40,255 bases of DNA from Candidatus Hydrogenedentota bacterium (GTDB taxonomy: Bacteria; Hydrogenedentota; Hydrogenedentia; Hydrogenedentales; SLHB01), in NCBI GenBank assembly GCA_019695095.1, contig JAIBAQ010000035.1:1-40255 (forward strand). The letters run 5' to 3'. Made by a program: the position numbers and the translations under genes. Shown here in pieces: positions 26,590-36,770 of this stretch (positions are counted from its first letter, which is position 1; every line of letters begins with the position of its first letter). The notes beneath the pieces were generated by a model that saw nothing but the letters and a program-made list of their open reading frames with translations, did no database searches and had not been told where the DNA came from.

Positions 26590-28347
26590 CTATTTCTGCG
26601 GGGCGGGTTTCAAGACCGCGTAATGCGGCAACCCCACATACTCGAAGTGGGACAAGATATCCTTGGCCGGTGGTTCGTCTGGAGCCTCAGCCTGGTACTT
26701 GACCTTGATATATCCCTCCAGACGCTTCAGGACGGCGGGGTCCTTGAAGGTGGTCTCATTCATGACGAGGCAATTTTTGCACCAGGTTGCCCAGAAGTCG
26801 ATAAAAACAGGTTTTCCCTGCTTCTTGGCCTCAGTCAGACCCTGCTCAAGCGATGAGACCCATCCGGCTTCACCCTTGGCGGCGGCGCTGGCCTGAACCT
26901 GTTCGCGGTCAACCAGATATGTTTCGTTAAAGAGCGTATAGCCAAGGTATCCGTAGTAGGCGGCAAACACGAGTATCAAGACCCCAAAAGCCTGCTTGAC
27001 TCGAACCATCCACATGCCGGGCTTGGGCAGCATCGAGAGGCCTGCTCCCGCAAACGGCCAGGGCAGGGCCATGCCCAGTCCGAGCAGGAAAGGCAAGACC
27101 AAACCGACAGGCGAGCCGCTTGCGTAGGTATCTTGCGCGTAAAGAATGACCGCAATCACGACAGGAGCTACGCAAGCCCCAGCCAATAGGGCATTTACCG
27201 CGCCCATGACGAAGGCGAAAAGGAGACTGCCCTTTTCCTTCTTGATGCCGAGCTTGCTTTGGAACTTGGTGAAATCGATCAAGAGGATATCGAACATGGC
27301 CAAAGCCAGAACGACGAATACGACAGCGATTCCGAAGTTGAACCACGGCGAAGAGTTAATGCTTCCGAAACTGGCCGCGCCAAAGACAGCCACCAAGCCC
27401 AATACGCCATAGACCAAGGCAATTCCAAGCCCGTAGAAACCGCCCAGCACGAACCCCTTTGCACGGGAACCCGCCTTCACACCGGCTCCAATGATGGCCA
27501 GGTTGATTGGGATAAGTGGTAGAACGCAGGGAGTTAGGTTCAGCGCGAGTCCGCCCAGCAGGGTCAGCAAGACGATGGCAAGCACACCCTTGCCGGCGAA
27601 CATGCCCGTCTGAGAGTACGGGGTGCCTGACTCCGCCGCATCCAGGAATTTCAAGAATTCGGCGCTATTCAGATACCCGCCGGTTTGAGCCGTGACTTCG
27701 AATTCCTTAAGTAGTTCGTTCGCACTGCCCTGTGTGTCCGGGGTTTGAACGCCGGGAACTTCCGCAGCGGGTTTGGGGGCTACTTCAACAGGAGCTGCGG
27801 CCGTAAACGACAAGGCCTTGAAGGCTTCGGCATTCTGCGGCTGTACATCCGCATCGGCGGCGACCACGTTGATGGCGAACTCAACCGGCAACTTGGCGGG
27901 GGCTAGGCACTGCTTGTCGTTGCAGGCCTGGTAACGCAGTGTCGCGGGCACCGTCTTCAAGCCGGGAGATGCGTCCGTTGCCACGGAGAATTCCACCCCC
28001 ACGACAACCGTTCCTTCGTACACCGCCACGGGCGAGTCTGAGAACCCCAACTTCACGTTCTTGGCTTCCGGGTAGATGGTCTGACCCACAACGATCCCTT
28101 CGGAGGCCTCAAATGTGAACGCGGTGGGTATAAGGAATTCCTCCAACGGCTTGTTGCCGTTCACGTGCCAGCCTTGCTGGATTGTCAGCGAAACCGCCGC
28201 GTGGATAGACCCGCCGGGCTTGACGCCGGTCGCGTCAAACAATACGGAGGCAGTCACGGTCTGTTCTTTAGGCTGCTGAGCCCAGGCCGAACTTATGACG
28301 CATACGAGGGTTAGTGCGGCAAGCCAAAGGGTACGTAGATTCGTCAT
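26590..28347 (-). CDS. dsbD: Thiol:disulfide interchange protein DsbD
   Basis: 585 residues. It carries electrons from cytoplasmic thioredoxin across the inner membrane to periplasmic thiol proteins. A signal peptide (about 1-23, ending SSAWAQQ) is followed by the alpha domain (25-165) with its cysteine pair in YQACNDKQCLAP. The transmembrane beta domain (about 250-480) has the paired cysteines in NLTPCVLPLIPIN and LLAGACVAPVV. The C-terminal thioredoxin-like gamma domain has FWATWCKNC (CxxC). All six redox cysteines are therefore present. It is the second gene of an operon 7 nt after an exported thioredoxin-fold protein, a plausible client or partner. Confidence 0.94.
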   Translation of the reverse strand: MTNLRTLWLAALTLVCVISSAWAQQPKEQTVTASVLFDATGVKPGGSIHAAVSLTIQQGWHVNGNKPLEEFLIPTAFTFEASEGIVVGQTIYPEAKNVKLGFSDSPVAVYEGTVVVGVEFSVATDASPGLKTVPATLRYQACNDKQCLAPAKLPVEFAINVVAADADVQPQNAEAFKALSFTAAAPVEVAPKPAAEVPGVQTPDTQGSANELLKEFEVTAQTGGYLNSAEFLKFLDAAESGTPYSQTGMFAGKGVLAIVLLTLLGGLALNLTPCVLPLIPINLAIIGAGVKAGSRAKGFVLGGFYGLGIALVYGVLGLVAVFGAASFGSINSSPWFNFGIAVVFVVLALAMFDILLIDFTKFQSKLGIKKEKGSLLFAFVMGAVNALLAGACVAPVVIAVILYAQDTYASGSPVGLVLPFLLGLGMALPWPFAGAGLSMLPKPGMWMVRVKQAFGVLILVFAAYYGYLGYTLFNETYLVDREQVQASAAAKGEAGWVSSLEQGLTEAKKQGKPVFIDFWATWCKNCLVMNETTFKDPAVLKRLEGYIKVKYQAEAPDEPPAKDILSHFEYVGLPHYAVLKPAPQK

Positions 28348-28354
28348 GGCTACT

Positions 28355-30592
28355 TTACGACTCCATCTCGCCCAGCGCTTTCAAGAAAGCATCCACCGTT
28401 GTTGCGGGTTGCCGGCACGCAAAGTCGCGACATACGTACGCTGCCGGCAACGTATCCACCAGCGATTTCGACTGCAGAAGCGGCAGATACTCTTGAATGC
28501 GTGAAGCGTCAGCCGAATCCGGATTGAGTAACGCGATCACTTTATTCGGTGCAAATGTACCGTGCAAGGCCTTTAGAAAGGCTTGCACCGGAGCGCTGTC
28601 CGGTGCGCCAACGAAGGCAATTTCCTTAGTGGGGGACAGGTGGAAATCCGCGACACACAGCATCTTCAAGAACCCACGCGAGGCGTTCTTCATGTTCACG
28701 TGGTTTGCCCGCAAAACCGCCTCGCCCTTCTCATAATACGTCTTGTTGTCGAGTAGTTTCGCCAAGCGCAACAAGGCCAAGGCAGCCATGGAATTCCCCG
28801 AAGGTTCCGCGCCGTCGTACGTGGGCTTAGTACGCAGCAGAACATCGCGGTGATCCTCCGTGGTGAAGAAGAACCCGCCACCGTTGGCATCCCAGAAACG
28901 ATCCAGCATCGTTCTTGCGAACCGATCCGCGGCTTCCAGCCATCGAATGTCGAACGTAGCCTCATACAGATCGATCAACGCGACCGCCATGAAAGCGTAG
29001 TCATCGAGATAGCCGGGCAGTCGGCTTTCACCATGACGGTGTGTACGCAGTAATGCGCCATCCTGCATCATGCGCGTCAAGACAAAGTCCGCCGCGCGTT
29101 CCCCCGCATCGCGATACCGCGTGTCTCCCAGCACTTGGTAACCCTGAGCCAATGCTGAGATCATCAGCCCATTCCACGAAGTCAGCACTTTATCGTCGAG
29201 ACCCGGCCGCACGCGCTTGGAGCGAATCTCCATCAGCTTAGCCGCGCCTCTCTCTAGCGAGGCATTCAACTCTTCCACGGACATGGATAGCGATTTGGCG
29301 ACCTCTTCGCGGGAACGCCTCACATGCAGGATGTTCATGCCCTCGTGATAGTGCTCATGCGAATCGAAATTGCCTTCGCGCCGGACGTTGTAGTACGCAC
29401 ACAAGACTTTGCCGTCATTCTCTCCCAACGCGCCGACAATTTCGTCCTGCGTCCAAATGTAGTACTTGCCTTCCTGGCCTTCGCTATCCGCGTCCTCGGT
29501 GGAATGAAACGCGCCAAGCGGGTCCTGCATCTCGCGCAGTTCGTAATCGAGCGTCTCGCGCGCAACGCGCGCAAACAGCGGGTCCTTCGTGACCTGGTAG
29601 GCCTCAAGATAGACCTGAACCAATTGGGCATTGTCGTAGAGCATCTTCTCGAAATGGGGCACGAGCCAATGTGCATCCACGGAATAGCGATGAAAGCCGC
29701 CACCCAAATGGTCATACATGCCGCCTTCGCACATCTTCTTTAACGTTATGGTTGCCATTTCCAGGAGATGGGGCTCTTTCGTGCGCGCATATTGGCGAAG
29801 CAGAAGCGCAATCGCCGGACTCGACGGAAACTTCGGCGCGTCGCCAAACCCTCCGTCGCGCGGATCGAATGTCTGCCCCAACTCACGCGTGGCCTGCGCG
29901 ATAAGATCGCGATCCACCGCAGCCGGTTCACCGGTGCGCATCGTAACGCTCTGCTTCACATACTGCGTCAGTTGGTCCGCGCTGCGGGTGACTTCAGGAC
30001 GGCGGGAGTCCCATGCCTCGGCGATGGACTTCAAGACGGTCATGAATCCTGGCCGCCCATACGCATCGCGTGGCGGATAGTACGTGCCGCCATAGAATGG
30101 CTTCAGGTCGGGCGTCAAGAAAACGGTCATCGGCCAGCCACCTCCGCCCGTCATGATCTGCACGGCCATCATGTAGATTTCGTCCAGGTCCGGCCGTTCT
30201 TCACGATCGACCTTGATACTGATGAAGTGCTGGTTGAGGTACTCCGCGATGGCCTCATTCTCGAACGATTCCCGTTCCATCACATGGCACCAATGACACG
30301 CCGAATACCCGATGGACAGAAAGATCGGTTTGTCCTCCTCGCGGGCCCGCTTCAGCGCTTCCTCGCCCCACGGATACCAATCAACCGGATTGTGCGCGTG
30401 TTGCAGCAGATAGGGGCTTGTTTCATGTTCCAACCGGTTGGTGTGCCGGGGCTTTGTCGTTTGGGAATCCACTGCCGCACTTCCTTCCTTTGTATATCCA
30501 CTGGTAGTCTGCGCATCGTCGGCCGTCACGACCGTGAGAAACAGCAGGCAGACGAGACTGCTCACAATCGCTAATTGGATTCGTGCGCCCAT
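28355..30592 (-). CDS. Exported thioredoxin-domain protein, SPATA20/YyaL (DUF255) family
   Basis: About 745 residues. The N-terminal DUF255 thioredoxin-like domain has [17 protein letters not shown] and [13 protein letters not shown], with the CHWC redox pair near residue 103, then [10 protein letters not shown] and [11 protein letters not shown]. The rest is a long helical (alpha/alpha)6 toroid as in N-acylglucosamine-epimerase-like folds ([25 protein letters not shown]). A hydrophobic N-terminal segment ([19 protein letters not shown]) indicates export or anchoring. ATG 30592 is chosen; a TTG at 30604 with GAGG 7 nt upstream and an ATG at 30625 are alternatives. It is 7 nt upstream of dsbD in the same operon, suggesting DsbD keeps its CxxC reduced. 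The biochemical role of the family is unsettled. Confidence 0.92.
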   Translation of the reverse strand: MGARIQLAIVSSLVCLLFLTVVTADDAQTTSGYTKEGSAAVDSQTTKPRHTNRLEHETSPYLLQHAHNPVDWYPWGEEALKRAREEDKPIFLSIGYSACHWCHVMERESFENEAIAEYLNQHFISIKVDREERPDLDEIYMMAVQIMTGGGGWPMTVFLTPDLKPFYGGTYYPPRDAYGRPGFMTVLKSIAEAWDSRRPEVTRSADQLTQYVKQSVTMRTGEPAAVDRDLIAQATRELGQTFDPRDGGFGDAPKFPSSPAIALLLRQYARTKEPHLLEMATITLKKMCEGGMYDHLGGGFHRYSVDAHWLVPHFEKMLYDNAQLVQVYLEAYQVTKDPLFARVARETLDYELREMQDPLGAFHSTEDADSEGQEGKYYIWTQDEIVGALGENDGKVLCAYYNVRREGNFDSHEHYHEGMNILHVRRSREEVAKSLSMSVEELNASLERGAAKLMEIRSKRVRPGLDDKVLTSWNGLMISALAQGYQVLGDTRYRDAGERAADFVLTRMMQDGALLRTHRHGESRLPGYLDDYAFMAVALIDLYEATFDIRWLEAADRFARTMLDRFWDANGGGFFFTTEDHRDVLLRTKPTYDGAEPSGNSMAALALLRLAKLLDNKTYYEKGEAVLRANHVNMKNASRGFLKMLCVADFHLSPTKEIAFVGAPDSAPVQAFLKALHGTFAPNKVIALLNPDSADASRIQEYLPLLQSKSLVDTLPAAYVCRDFACRQPATTVDAFLKALGEMES

Positions 30593-30676
30593 GATGTACG
30601 CCAAATCACATCCTCTGTGAAGCACGTTCTCTGTCGTAACAGCCCGCGAGACACCGGAATTCCGGAGAGTGGGGCT

Positions 30677-30713
30677 GGGGCCCGCGCCGGGGGGGGATTC
30701 CGACGCGAGCCCC
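30677..30713. repeat. GC-rich hairpin with G-run loop
   Basis: GGGGCCCGCGCCGG (30677-30690) pairs with CCGACGCGAGCCCC (30700-30713) with two mismatches. The loop begins with six Gs. It could be a transcript leader of the dsbD operon or a block to divergent transcription; there is no T-tract for termination. Confidence 0.45.
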
Positions 30714-31014
30714 TACTAAGCGGGGTTCAGGGGGGAGGGAAGTCCGATGAAACTGTGTATTCAAACCCTTACGGGAGGATGACTTCGCTTTGCGGTTCCG
30801 TATGCCTTCTATAACCTGCCGTCCCTCATGAATTCGTGAAAAGCAAGATTCCATGTCGATACGGTTTTTCTGGCGGAGGCGGTGAGTATGAGTCGCGTGT
30901 CTCCTCTATGATTTTGTCACCAAATCGGCAATCGTGTCGCCACACTTCTTGTTACGGTATGCTGCTAATGCTACGCTCTTCATGCCGGTTAAGTGACGGT
31001 TTAATTTCTAGTCC

Positions 31015-31123
31015 GGATTTCTCACGAACGCACAGGCGGCTATCGCATAGCAACTGTATTTGCGGAACTTGCAGCGAAAACAAAAGCAGTTCTCCACAAA
31101 CAGAGTGTGTTCGTGAGAAATCC
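31015..31123. repeat. 109-nt inverted-repeat element, predicted three-way junction
   Basis: The outer arms 31015-31033 and 31105-31123 are reverse complements at 18 of 19 positions. Inside are a perfect hairpin GCTAT-CGC-ATAGC (31039-31051) and a longer imperfect stem (31054-31069 with 31088-31103, 12 of 16). The arms are separated by only a few unpaired bases, giving a compact three-armed fold. It may be a MITE-like sequence or a structured RNA; no target-site duplication is visible. Confidence 0.6.
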
Positions 31124-31154
31124 TCATAGCGTAGACTCAAAGTCATGCACGTGA

Positions 31155-31194
31155 GCAATTTGCACCTGCGCTCAGTTGCGCCGCTGCAAATTGC
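31155..31194. repeat. REP-like palindrome, copy 2
   Basis: GCAATTTGCA (31155-31164) and TGCAAATTGC (31185-31194) are perfectly complementary, with a nested GCGC/GCGC stem in the 20-nt loop. The segment 31168-31200 matches 11644-11676 at 29 of 33 positions. It sits 50 nt before the GH2-like gene start. Confidence 0.7.
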
Positions 31195-31244
31195 GGGCTA
31201 ATGGGGGATTCAAACTTCGCCGCACGACGAGTTAGGAAACGCTC

Positions 31245-34200
31245 ATGCTTTCTTCGCTTCTGGCTCTAAGCCTCGTGCTGTGCTCGTCCGCAGAAACGCC
31301 CATCGACATTTCGCTGGACGGCGAGTGGGATTTCTACTGGTCCAAAGCCGTCAGTGACGAGATGCCTTCCTTGCCCGAAGGCAGCGCATTCTCATCGAAG
31401 GTCCTCGTTCCCGGTGCATGGGACGATCAATGGGACCGGATGCGTAATGCATCGTGGTGGGCGGACGCTACGTTCGAGACGGCGCTAGGTCCCGTGAAGT
31501 ACCTTTCGGGAGTCGGGTGGTACCGCAGAGAATTCCAGGCGCCGGAGGACTGGGAGGGTAGAAGCGTCGCGCTCACCGTAGGCGGCGGCGTGGGCCGCAT
31601 GCACATCTGGCTCAACGGCGAGCTGGTGGGGCGCTACGACCACGGCGTGTACACACCGTGCGACTTCGAGGTGAGCGCTCAACTCCGCGGCGGCGTGAAC
31701 CTGCTGACGATCGCGCTCGACAATACAAAAAGCTTCACTGGCGGTTGGGCTTTTCTGGGTAACGCAGGGCGCGCATCGGGTCTTTCGGGATCGGTGACTC
31801 TTCACGTGGCGGCGGGCAACGGGCGGATCGCCGACGTGTTTGTGCGTCCCGGCGACGACCTCACGCACCTGCTGTTTGATGCGACTCTCGCGGGCGACCG
31901 TGACGTATCCGGCTCGCGGCTTGAATGGCGCGTGACGACTCTCGATCACGGCGAGGTCCTCGCCGAGGCGGAATTGCCGATACCCCCTCATGACGAAGGG
32001 AAGGCGGTGCAGTGGGATGCGCGGGCGCCGTCGATTCTGCCGTGGAGTCCCGACGCACCGCACCTCTATGTCGCGGAGCTGATGTGGAAGGATGCGTATG
32101 GCCATTTGATCGATGCCAAGAGGCAGCGGTTCGGTGTGCGGCGTTGGTCCCACGATGGAAGGAAGCTCTTCCTCAACGGAAAGCCGATCTATCTGCGTGG
32201 TGAGTTCGGGGCATACTATTTCCCCGTCCACGGCGCCGCGCCGCACTCAAAGCCGTATTGGATTGAGCACATCACGCGCGCGAAATCGATCGGCATGAAC
32301 TACATCAACTTCGCCGCGCGGGTCTGCCCGCCCGAACTGATGGATGCCGCGGATGAACTCGGTATCATCCTGCAATGCGGCGACGATTCAACGGCCCTTA
32401 AAGAACACAACGACGCTTACGTCGAGGTGTGGGAACCGATTCTGAGATGGACCCGCGGCCATCCTTCGTTAGGCATCTATGGCTTTGGCGGAGAGCACGA
32501 CTACTACGAGGGCTGTATCGAGCAGTTTCAGCGTCAATACGATCTCATCAAACAAATGAACCCCGAAGCGCTCGTCATGCCGCAACAGGCTATCCGCGGT
32601 ATTGACTATGCCTTCGACGACGCCGACAAGCCGAGTCTGACTCCTGAACCGTTTCCCCACCATGCGGAACGTCTGGCGCAGTACACGAAAGCCTGCGACC
32701 TCTTCGGCCACTATTCCTCTGGAGCTTTCGGCTACTCCTATTTCGCAGGACCCTGGCGCGATATGGAGACCAGGTTCCGGATCTACGAGAAGCCCCTGAT
32801 CATGCACGAACTGTTCATGGGCATGTCGTATCTGAACCCCGATAACGCGGCAAAGTACACCGGAAGAATCCCTCCGTATCTTTACGATCAGGTCAAGTCC
32901 GACCTTGAAGCCGCCGGCCTGCTCGAACGATGGCCAGTCTATTGGCGGAACAGCGCTCTCCTCCAGGCCGCCTGCATCAAGTACTGCATCGAGAAGACGC
33001 GCAAATGCAACGAACTCGCGGGATTCGAGTTTCTCGGCATGACCGACATGCACTTTTGCGAGCACTATACCGTGGGCATGATGGACGAGTTCGGCGTCCT
33101 GAAACCCGGCTCCACGGTCGAGGGTATGCTTCGCTACAACGCCGACAACGTGCTGCTCATCGACTATGACGCGCATTCCATTTCCCGCGACTATCGCGCG
33201 GGCGCCGCCTTCGCGCCAGAATGCCTCGTTTCACTGTACGGCGACCGGCCCCTCACAAATGGGAGAGTCGTATGGCGGCTCACGGACGGCGGCCGCGTGC
33301 TCGCCAGCGGCGAGATTCCGGTGAATGACGCCCCCTTCGGTCAGGTGACGTCGCTCGGCCGCCTCTCCTTCGAGTGGCCGCAGGTATCGGAGACGACTCG
33401 CTGCAACCTTGCGCTCGAGTTGCGGGGAGCGGAACTGTTGGTGAAGAACGATTGGGACTTCTGGGTGTTTCCGAACAGAAGCGCGCTCCAAGTCAAAGCG
33501 GAAGTCGATGGAGCCTTGCGCGGCCTGTTGGACCCCTGCTACGCGTTTGAGCCGGGCAGCCTGCGCATCGTGCGAGAACTCAACGAAAACACAGTCGAGT
33601 TCCTGAAGCGTGGAGGCAGCGTCCTCTTGCTCGGAACGATACCGTTTCCGACGCACAAGGGTTGGACTTCTTTCAGGCCGGGCACTGGTGCGCGCGACCA
33701 ACACAATGTGGGAACAGTCATTGCCGATCATCCGGTATTCAAATACCTTCCGCACGAGGGATGGGGCGATTGGCAATTCTATCCGGTAATCGAAGGAGCC
33801 GCACCGATTCTCGTCACCGATCTCGACACGGCATTCGATCCGATCCTCGAAGTTATCAGCACGGCTGAGGTCGTCCGGAAACAGGCGCTCGTCTTCGAGA
33901 AGCGGGTCGGCGCCGGGCGGCTTCTGGTATCGAACTGCGCGTTCAAGCCGGACAGTCCCGCGTGTGTTGCCCTCATGGACGGAATTCTGGAGTACGTAGC
34001 CGGACCCGGCTTTGACCCACCGACTGAGCTATCGCCCGAAATGCTGGACCGGTTGCTGCGCCCCGCAATGGCTCCGGATGGCGCAGCCAATCTTCCGGGC
34101 GGCAAACCGGGGCAGAAGGAAGAGGCCCCGCAGGCGGACTCCTGGTCGCGCGAGCGCACGGCAGTCACGTTTGACGGCGCAGGCTGGTTGCGTGTCAACG

Positions 34201-35540
34201 GCGGGAAGTGGTTCGAGGGCGACTCGGCAACGGTGAGCGAGCAAGGCGTGTTCGTCGTAGAGTTCAAGAAGACCGAGCGCGCTGAACCTGTCAGCAAACG
34301 GATCGGGGTGGATTGGACTCCACCGGTCATCACGCTGAACGCCGAGCCGCGCCTCGATCAGGAGGGCGGCGTCTACTACGCGCGTCCGAACACGGCGCTA
34401 ACGTTGATCGCGCGCGACAATCTCTCTGGCGTCAAGAAGCTCGAATATGCCGTGGACAATGAGACCCTTGTACCGTGCAATGGTCCGATACACCTCACTA
34501 TCGGAAACCACACATTGCGTTGCCGCGCGGAAGACGCCGCGGGCAATTCAGGAGATACATTGACTGGCGATCAACTCACCGGCGGGGACACGAAAGCAAT
34601 CCAAATCGTCGTGCGAGACGAGAAGGCGCCGCAGGAAGTACTTGTGACAAGCACCCAAGACGGCATGCAGCAGCCGTGTCTGATAGACGTACCCGAGGCG
34701 GTTGCCGGCAACCGTGTGCCGCTGCTCGTAAGCCTGCATAGTTGGTCTACCGGCCGCCGCGCCTACGATGCCTATGAAGCCGCGCTCGCAGGATGCCGCG
34801 AACGGGGCTGGATCTTCTTATCGCCGGAGTTCCGGGGACCCAATAACCATCCCGAAGCTTGCGGGTCGCCCCTGGCGGTGCAGGATGTGCTCGACGCCGT
34901 TGATTGGGCACTCTCCAATACACCCGCGGATCCGCGCCGTGTGTATCTGCTTGGCGGTTCGGGCGGCGGACACATGGCCTTGCTAATGGCGTGTCGCGCA
35001 CCGAAGCGTTGGGCCGCCGTGTCAGCGTGGGTGCCCATCACCGATTTGACCGCATGGCATGCGTTCTGCCGCAAGGAGGGTTATCGCTACGCTGACGATA
35101 TGGAGAAGTGCTTCGGCGGGCCGCCGGAAACGCCGGAACGGATCGAGGCCTACAATAGCCGGTCGCCGGTTTTCGAACTTGAACGAGCCGCCGGTCTTCC
35201 TATCGATTTGCAGACAGGAATACACGACGGTCATGACGGAAGCGCTGTGCCCATTGACCATACGCTTCGCGCATTCAATCGGCTTGCGGAAGCGAACGGT
35301 GTGCCTGACGCCGCGTTGACCGAAGAGACTGTGAACTTCATGACTTCGCGAGCGGAAGTACCCGATGGCTTGGCATTCAAAGGCACGGCCGAGTCTGGCC
35401 GTGCGCAACCGATCTTGTTTCGCCGGGAGGCTGGGCCTGTGCGGCTAACGCTTTTTGATGGTGGCCACGTGATTGACCCGGCAACGGCCCTCTCGTGGCT
35501 CGCGACTTTTAAGCAATCCGCTGCCGAGACTACGCCGTAG
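31245..35540 (+). CDS. Secreted GH2-like glycosidase fused to an alpha/beta-hydrolase esterase
   Basis: 1431 residues. A signal peptide covers 1-17 (LLALSLVLCSSA). The GH2 N-terminal sugar-binding fold is about 22-195 (DISLDGEWDFYW, GVGWYRREFQAPEDW), an Ig-like domain about 200-300, and a TIM barrel about 303-645 (FLNGKPIYLRGEFGAY). The acid/base candidate is E417 in GFGGEHD and the nucleophile candidate E522 in IMHELFMG. Further beta domains lead to an OmpL47-like Ig module (about 1022-1124, DNLSGVKKLEYAVD). A serine hydrolase follows (about 1130-1425), with nucleophile S1239 in LLGGSGGGHMAL, HDGHDGSAVPIDH and a C-terminal DGGHVID histidine. The architecture suggests one polypeptide that removes an ester and cleaves a glycosidic bond on the same polymer. 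AGGA 7 nt upstream supports the start. Confidence 0.82.
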   Translation: MLSSLLALSLVLCSSAETPIDISLDGEWDFYWSKAVSDEMPSLPEGSAFSSKVLVPGAWDDQWDRMRNASWWADATFETALGPVKYLSGVGWYRREFQAPEDWEGRSVALTVGGGVGRMHIWLNGELVGRYDHGVYTPCDFEVSAQLRGGVNLLTIALDNTKSFTGGWAFLGNAGRASGLSGSVTLHVAAGNGRIADVFVRPGDDLTHLLFDATLAGDRDVSGSRLEWRVTTLDHGEVLAEAELPIPPHDEGKAVQWDARAPSILPWSPDAPHLYVAELMWKDAYGHLIDAKRQRFGVRRWSHDGRKLFLNGKPIYLRGEFGAYYFPVHGAAPHSKPYWIEHITRAKSIGMNYINFAARVCPPELMDAADELGIILQCGDDSTALKEHNDAYVEVWEPILRWTRGHPSLGIYGFGGEHDYYEGCIEQFQRQYDLIKQMNPEALVMPQQAIRGIDYAFDDADKPSLTPEPFPHHAERLAQYTKACDLFGHYSSGAFGYSYFAGPWRDMETRFRIYEKPLIMHELFMGMSYLNPDNAAKYTGRIPPYLYDQVKSDLEAAGLLERWPVYWRNSALLQAACIKYCIEKTRKCNELAGFEFLGMTDMHFCEHYTVGMMDEFGVLKPGSTVEGMLRYNADNVLLIDYDAHSISRDYRAGAAFAPECLVSLYGDRPLTNGRVVWRLTDGGRVLASGEIPVNDAPFGQVTSLGRLSFEWPQVSETTRCNLALELRGAELLVKNDWDFWVFPNRSALQVKAEVDGALRGLLDPCYAFEPGSLRIVRELNENTVEFLKRGGSVLLLGTIPFPTHKGWTSFRPGTGARDQHNVGTVIADHPVFKYLPHEGWGDWQFYPVIEGAAPILVTDLDTAFDPILEVISTAEVVRKQALVFEKRVGAGRLLVSNCAFKPDSPACVALMDGILEYVAGPGFDPPTELSPEMLDRLLRPAMAPDGAANLPGGKPGQKEEAPQADSWSRERTAVTFDGAGWLRVNGGKWFEGDSATVSEQGVFVVEFKKTERAEPVSKRIGVDWTPPVITLNAEPRLDQEGGVYYARPNTALTLIARDNLSGVKKLEYAVDNETLVPCNGPIHLTIGNHTLRCRAEDAAGNSGDTLTGDQLTGGDTKAIQIVVRDEKAPQEVLVTSTQDGMQQPCLIDVPEAVAGNRVPLLVSLHSWSTGRRAYDAYEAALAGCRERGWIFLSPEFRGPNNHPEACGSPLAVQDVLDAVDWALSNTPADPRRVYLLGGSGGGHMALLMACRAPKRWAAVSAWVPITDLTAWHAFCRKEGYRYADDMEKCFGGPPETPERIEAYNSRSPVFELERAAGLPIDLQTGIHDGHDGSAVPIDHTLRAFNRLAEANGVPDAALTEETVNFMTSRAEVPDGLAFKGTAESGRAQPILFRREAGPVRLTLFDGGHVIDPATALSWLATFKQSAAETTP

Positions 35541-35550
35541 CGCGCGGCGG

Positions 35551-35596
35551 AAAAAAACAACGTGGGGGTTGTGCCACAACAGACACAACCCCCACG
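35551..35596 (-). terminator. Intrinsic terminator of leuB
   Basis: A perfect 13-bp stem (CGTGGGGGTTGTG at 35561-35573, CACAACCCCCACG at 35584-35596). On the minus strand it is followed by TTG and seven Ts (A-run 35551-35557 on plus). It lies 10 nt past the leuB stop. There is no T-tract on the plus side, so it is one-directional. Confidence 0.9.
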
Positions 35597-35606
35597 CTGA
35601 ATCGAA

Positions 35607-36686
35607 CTATATCGTCGCGACCAAGTCGGCAATCGCGTCGCCGATCTTCGTGGTGGACATGCCGCTCTCTTTGATTTCTTTCGCGGAAAGCCCGGGGATG
35701 AGGCGTTTCTCGAGGAATGCCACGCATGCCTTTTCCATGCATGCCGCCGCTTCGGTCTCGCCGAGGTGGTCGAGCATCATCTGTGCCGAGAAGATGGCCG
35801 CAAGCGGGTTGATCACGTTCTGGCCCGTGTACTTCGGCGCGCTGCCACCGATCGGCTCGAACATGGACACGCCTTCGGGGTTGATGTTGCCGCCCGCGGC
35901 AATACCCATTCCGCCCTGAATCATCGCGCCAAGGTCGGTGATAATGTCGCCAAACATGTTACCGGTCACGATCACGTCGAACCATTCCGGATTCTTGACC
36001 ATCCACATGGTGGTCGCATCGACGTGAGCGTAGTCGCGCTTAATCGTCGGAAAGTCCTTGGCACCCATTTCGTGGAACGCGCGTTCCCACAGATCGAACA
36101 CGTAGGTCAGGACGTTCGTCTTGCCGCACAGCGTAAGCGTGTTGTTCTTGTTGCGCTTCTTCGTGTACTCGAAGGCGTACTTGAGGCAACGGTCGACCTG
36201 ATGGCGCGTGTAGAGCATCACCTGCGACGCGACTTCGTGAGGCGTGCCCTTCTGCATGACGCCGCCAACACCCGTGTACACGTCGCCCGAATTCTCGCGC
36301 ACGACGACAAAGTCGATGTCCTTCGGACCTTTTCCCTTGATAGGCGTATCCACGGTCGGATACAGCTTGACGGGGCGAAGATTGATGTATTGGTCGAGTT
36401 CGAACCGGACGCGGAGCAGAATCCCCTTTTCAAGGATGCCGGGCTTCACGTCGGGATGGCCGATGGCGCCCAACAGGATTGCGTCGTACTTGCGCAACTC
36501 GTCCGTCGCCGAATCCGGCAACACTTCGCCCGTACGCAGGTAACGTTCGCCACCGAAGTCGTAGGACGTGGTATCGAAGGTAATATTGAAGCGCTGGGCG
36601 GCGGCTCCCAATACCTTCACGGCTTCCTGCAACACTTCGGGGCCTGTGCCGTCGCCCCCCATTAACGCAATTTTGTACTTGGCCAT
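35607..36686 (-). CDS. leuB: 3-isopropylmalate dehydrogenase (LeuB-type)
   Basis: 359 residues from the ATG at 36686, which has an excellent AGGAGGAG ribosome-binding site; an open extension upstream to 36893 is spurious because it crosses the promoter. It oxidises and decarboxylates 3-isopropylmalate with NAD in leucine synthesis. Signature stretches are [47 protein letters not shown], and the metal/nucleotide region [18 protein letters not shown] with GGSAPKYTG. The IDH/IMDH family also includes tartrate and homoisocitrate dehydrogenases; [10 protein letters not shown] differs slightly from LeuB's usual RELTGGIYFG, so a sister activity is not excluded. It stands as a single gene between its own promoter and terminator. 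Confidence 0.82.
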   Translation of the reverse strand: MAKYKIALMGGDGTGPEVLQEAVKVLGAAAQRFNITFDTTSYDFGGERYLRTGEVLPDSATDELRKYDAILLGAIGHPDVKPGILEKGILLRVRFELDQYINLRPVKLYPTVDTPIKGKGPKDIDFVVVRENSGDVYTGVGGVMQKGTPHEVASQVMLYTRHQVDRCLKYAFEYTKKRNKNNTLTLCGKTNVLTYVFDLWERAFHEMGAKDFPTIKRDYAHVDATTMWMVKNPEWFDVIVTGNMFGDIITDLGAMIQGGMGIAAGGNINPEGVSMFEPIGGSAPKYTGQNVINPLAAIFSAQMMLDHLGETEAAACMEKACVAFLEKRLIPGLSAKEIKESGMSTTKIGDAIADLVATI

Positions 36687-36770
36687 GGTATGAATCTCCT
36701 CCTGCTGGCAAAAGATGGCGCCGCCCCCGCAATCACGCCGCGCGTACGGCCTTGATAGACAGAGAGGGAG

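Larger units (their letters stand above)
30593..31244. other. Gene-free structured interval
   Basis: No coding frame here looks real. The interval holds a 12-bp palindrome CCGGAATTCCGG (30654-30665), a GC-rich hairpin (30677-30690 with 30700-30713, 12 of 14 bp) that includes an 8-G run at 30689-30696, the three-way-junction element (31015-31123) and the second REP-like palindrome (31155-31194). It must contain the start signals for the divergent dsbD operon and GH2-like gene, but no strong promoter is obvious. Confidence 0.6.

Noticed and set aside
31015-31123. tRNA or integron attC site
   Set aside because: There is no T-loop or CCA-type acceptor for a tRNA and no RYYYAAC/GTTRRRY core pairs for attC.
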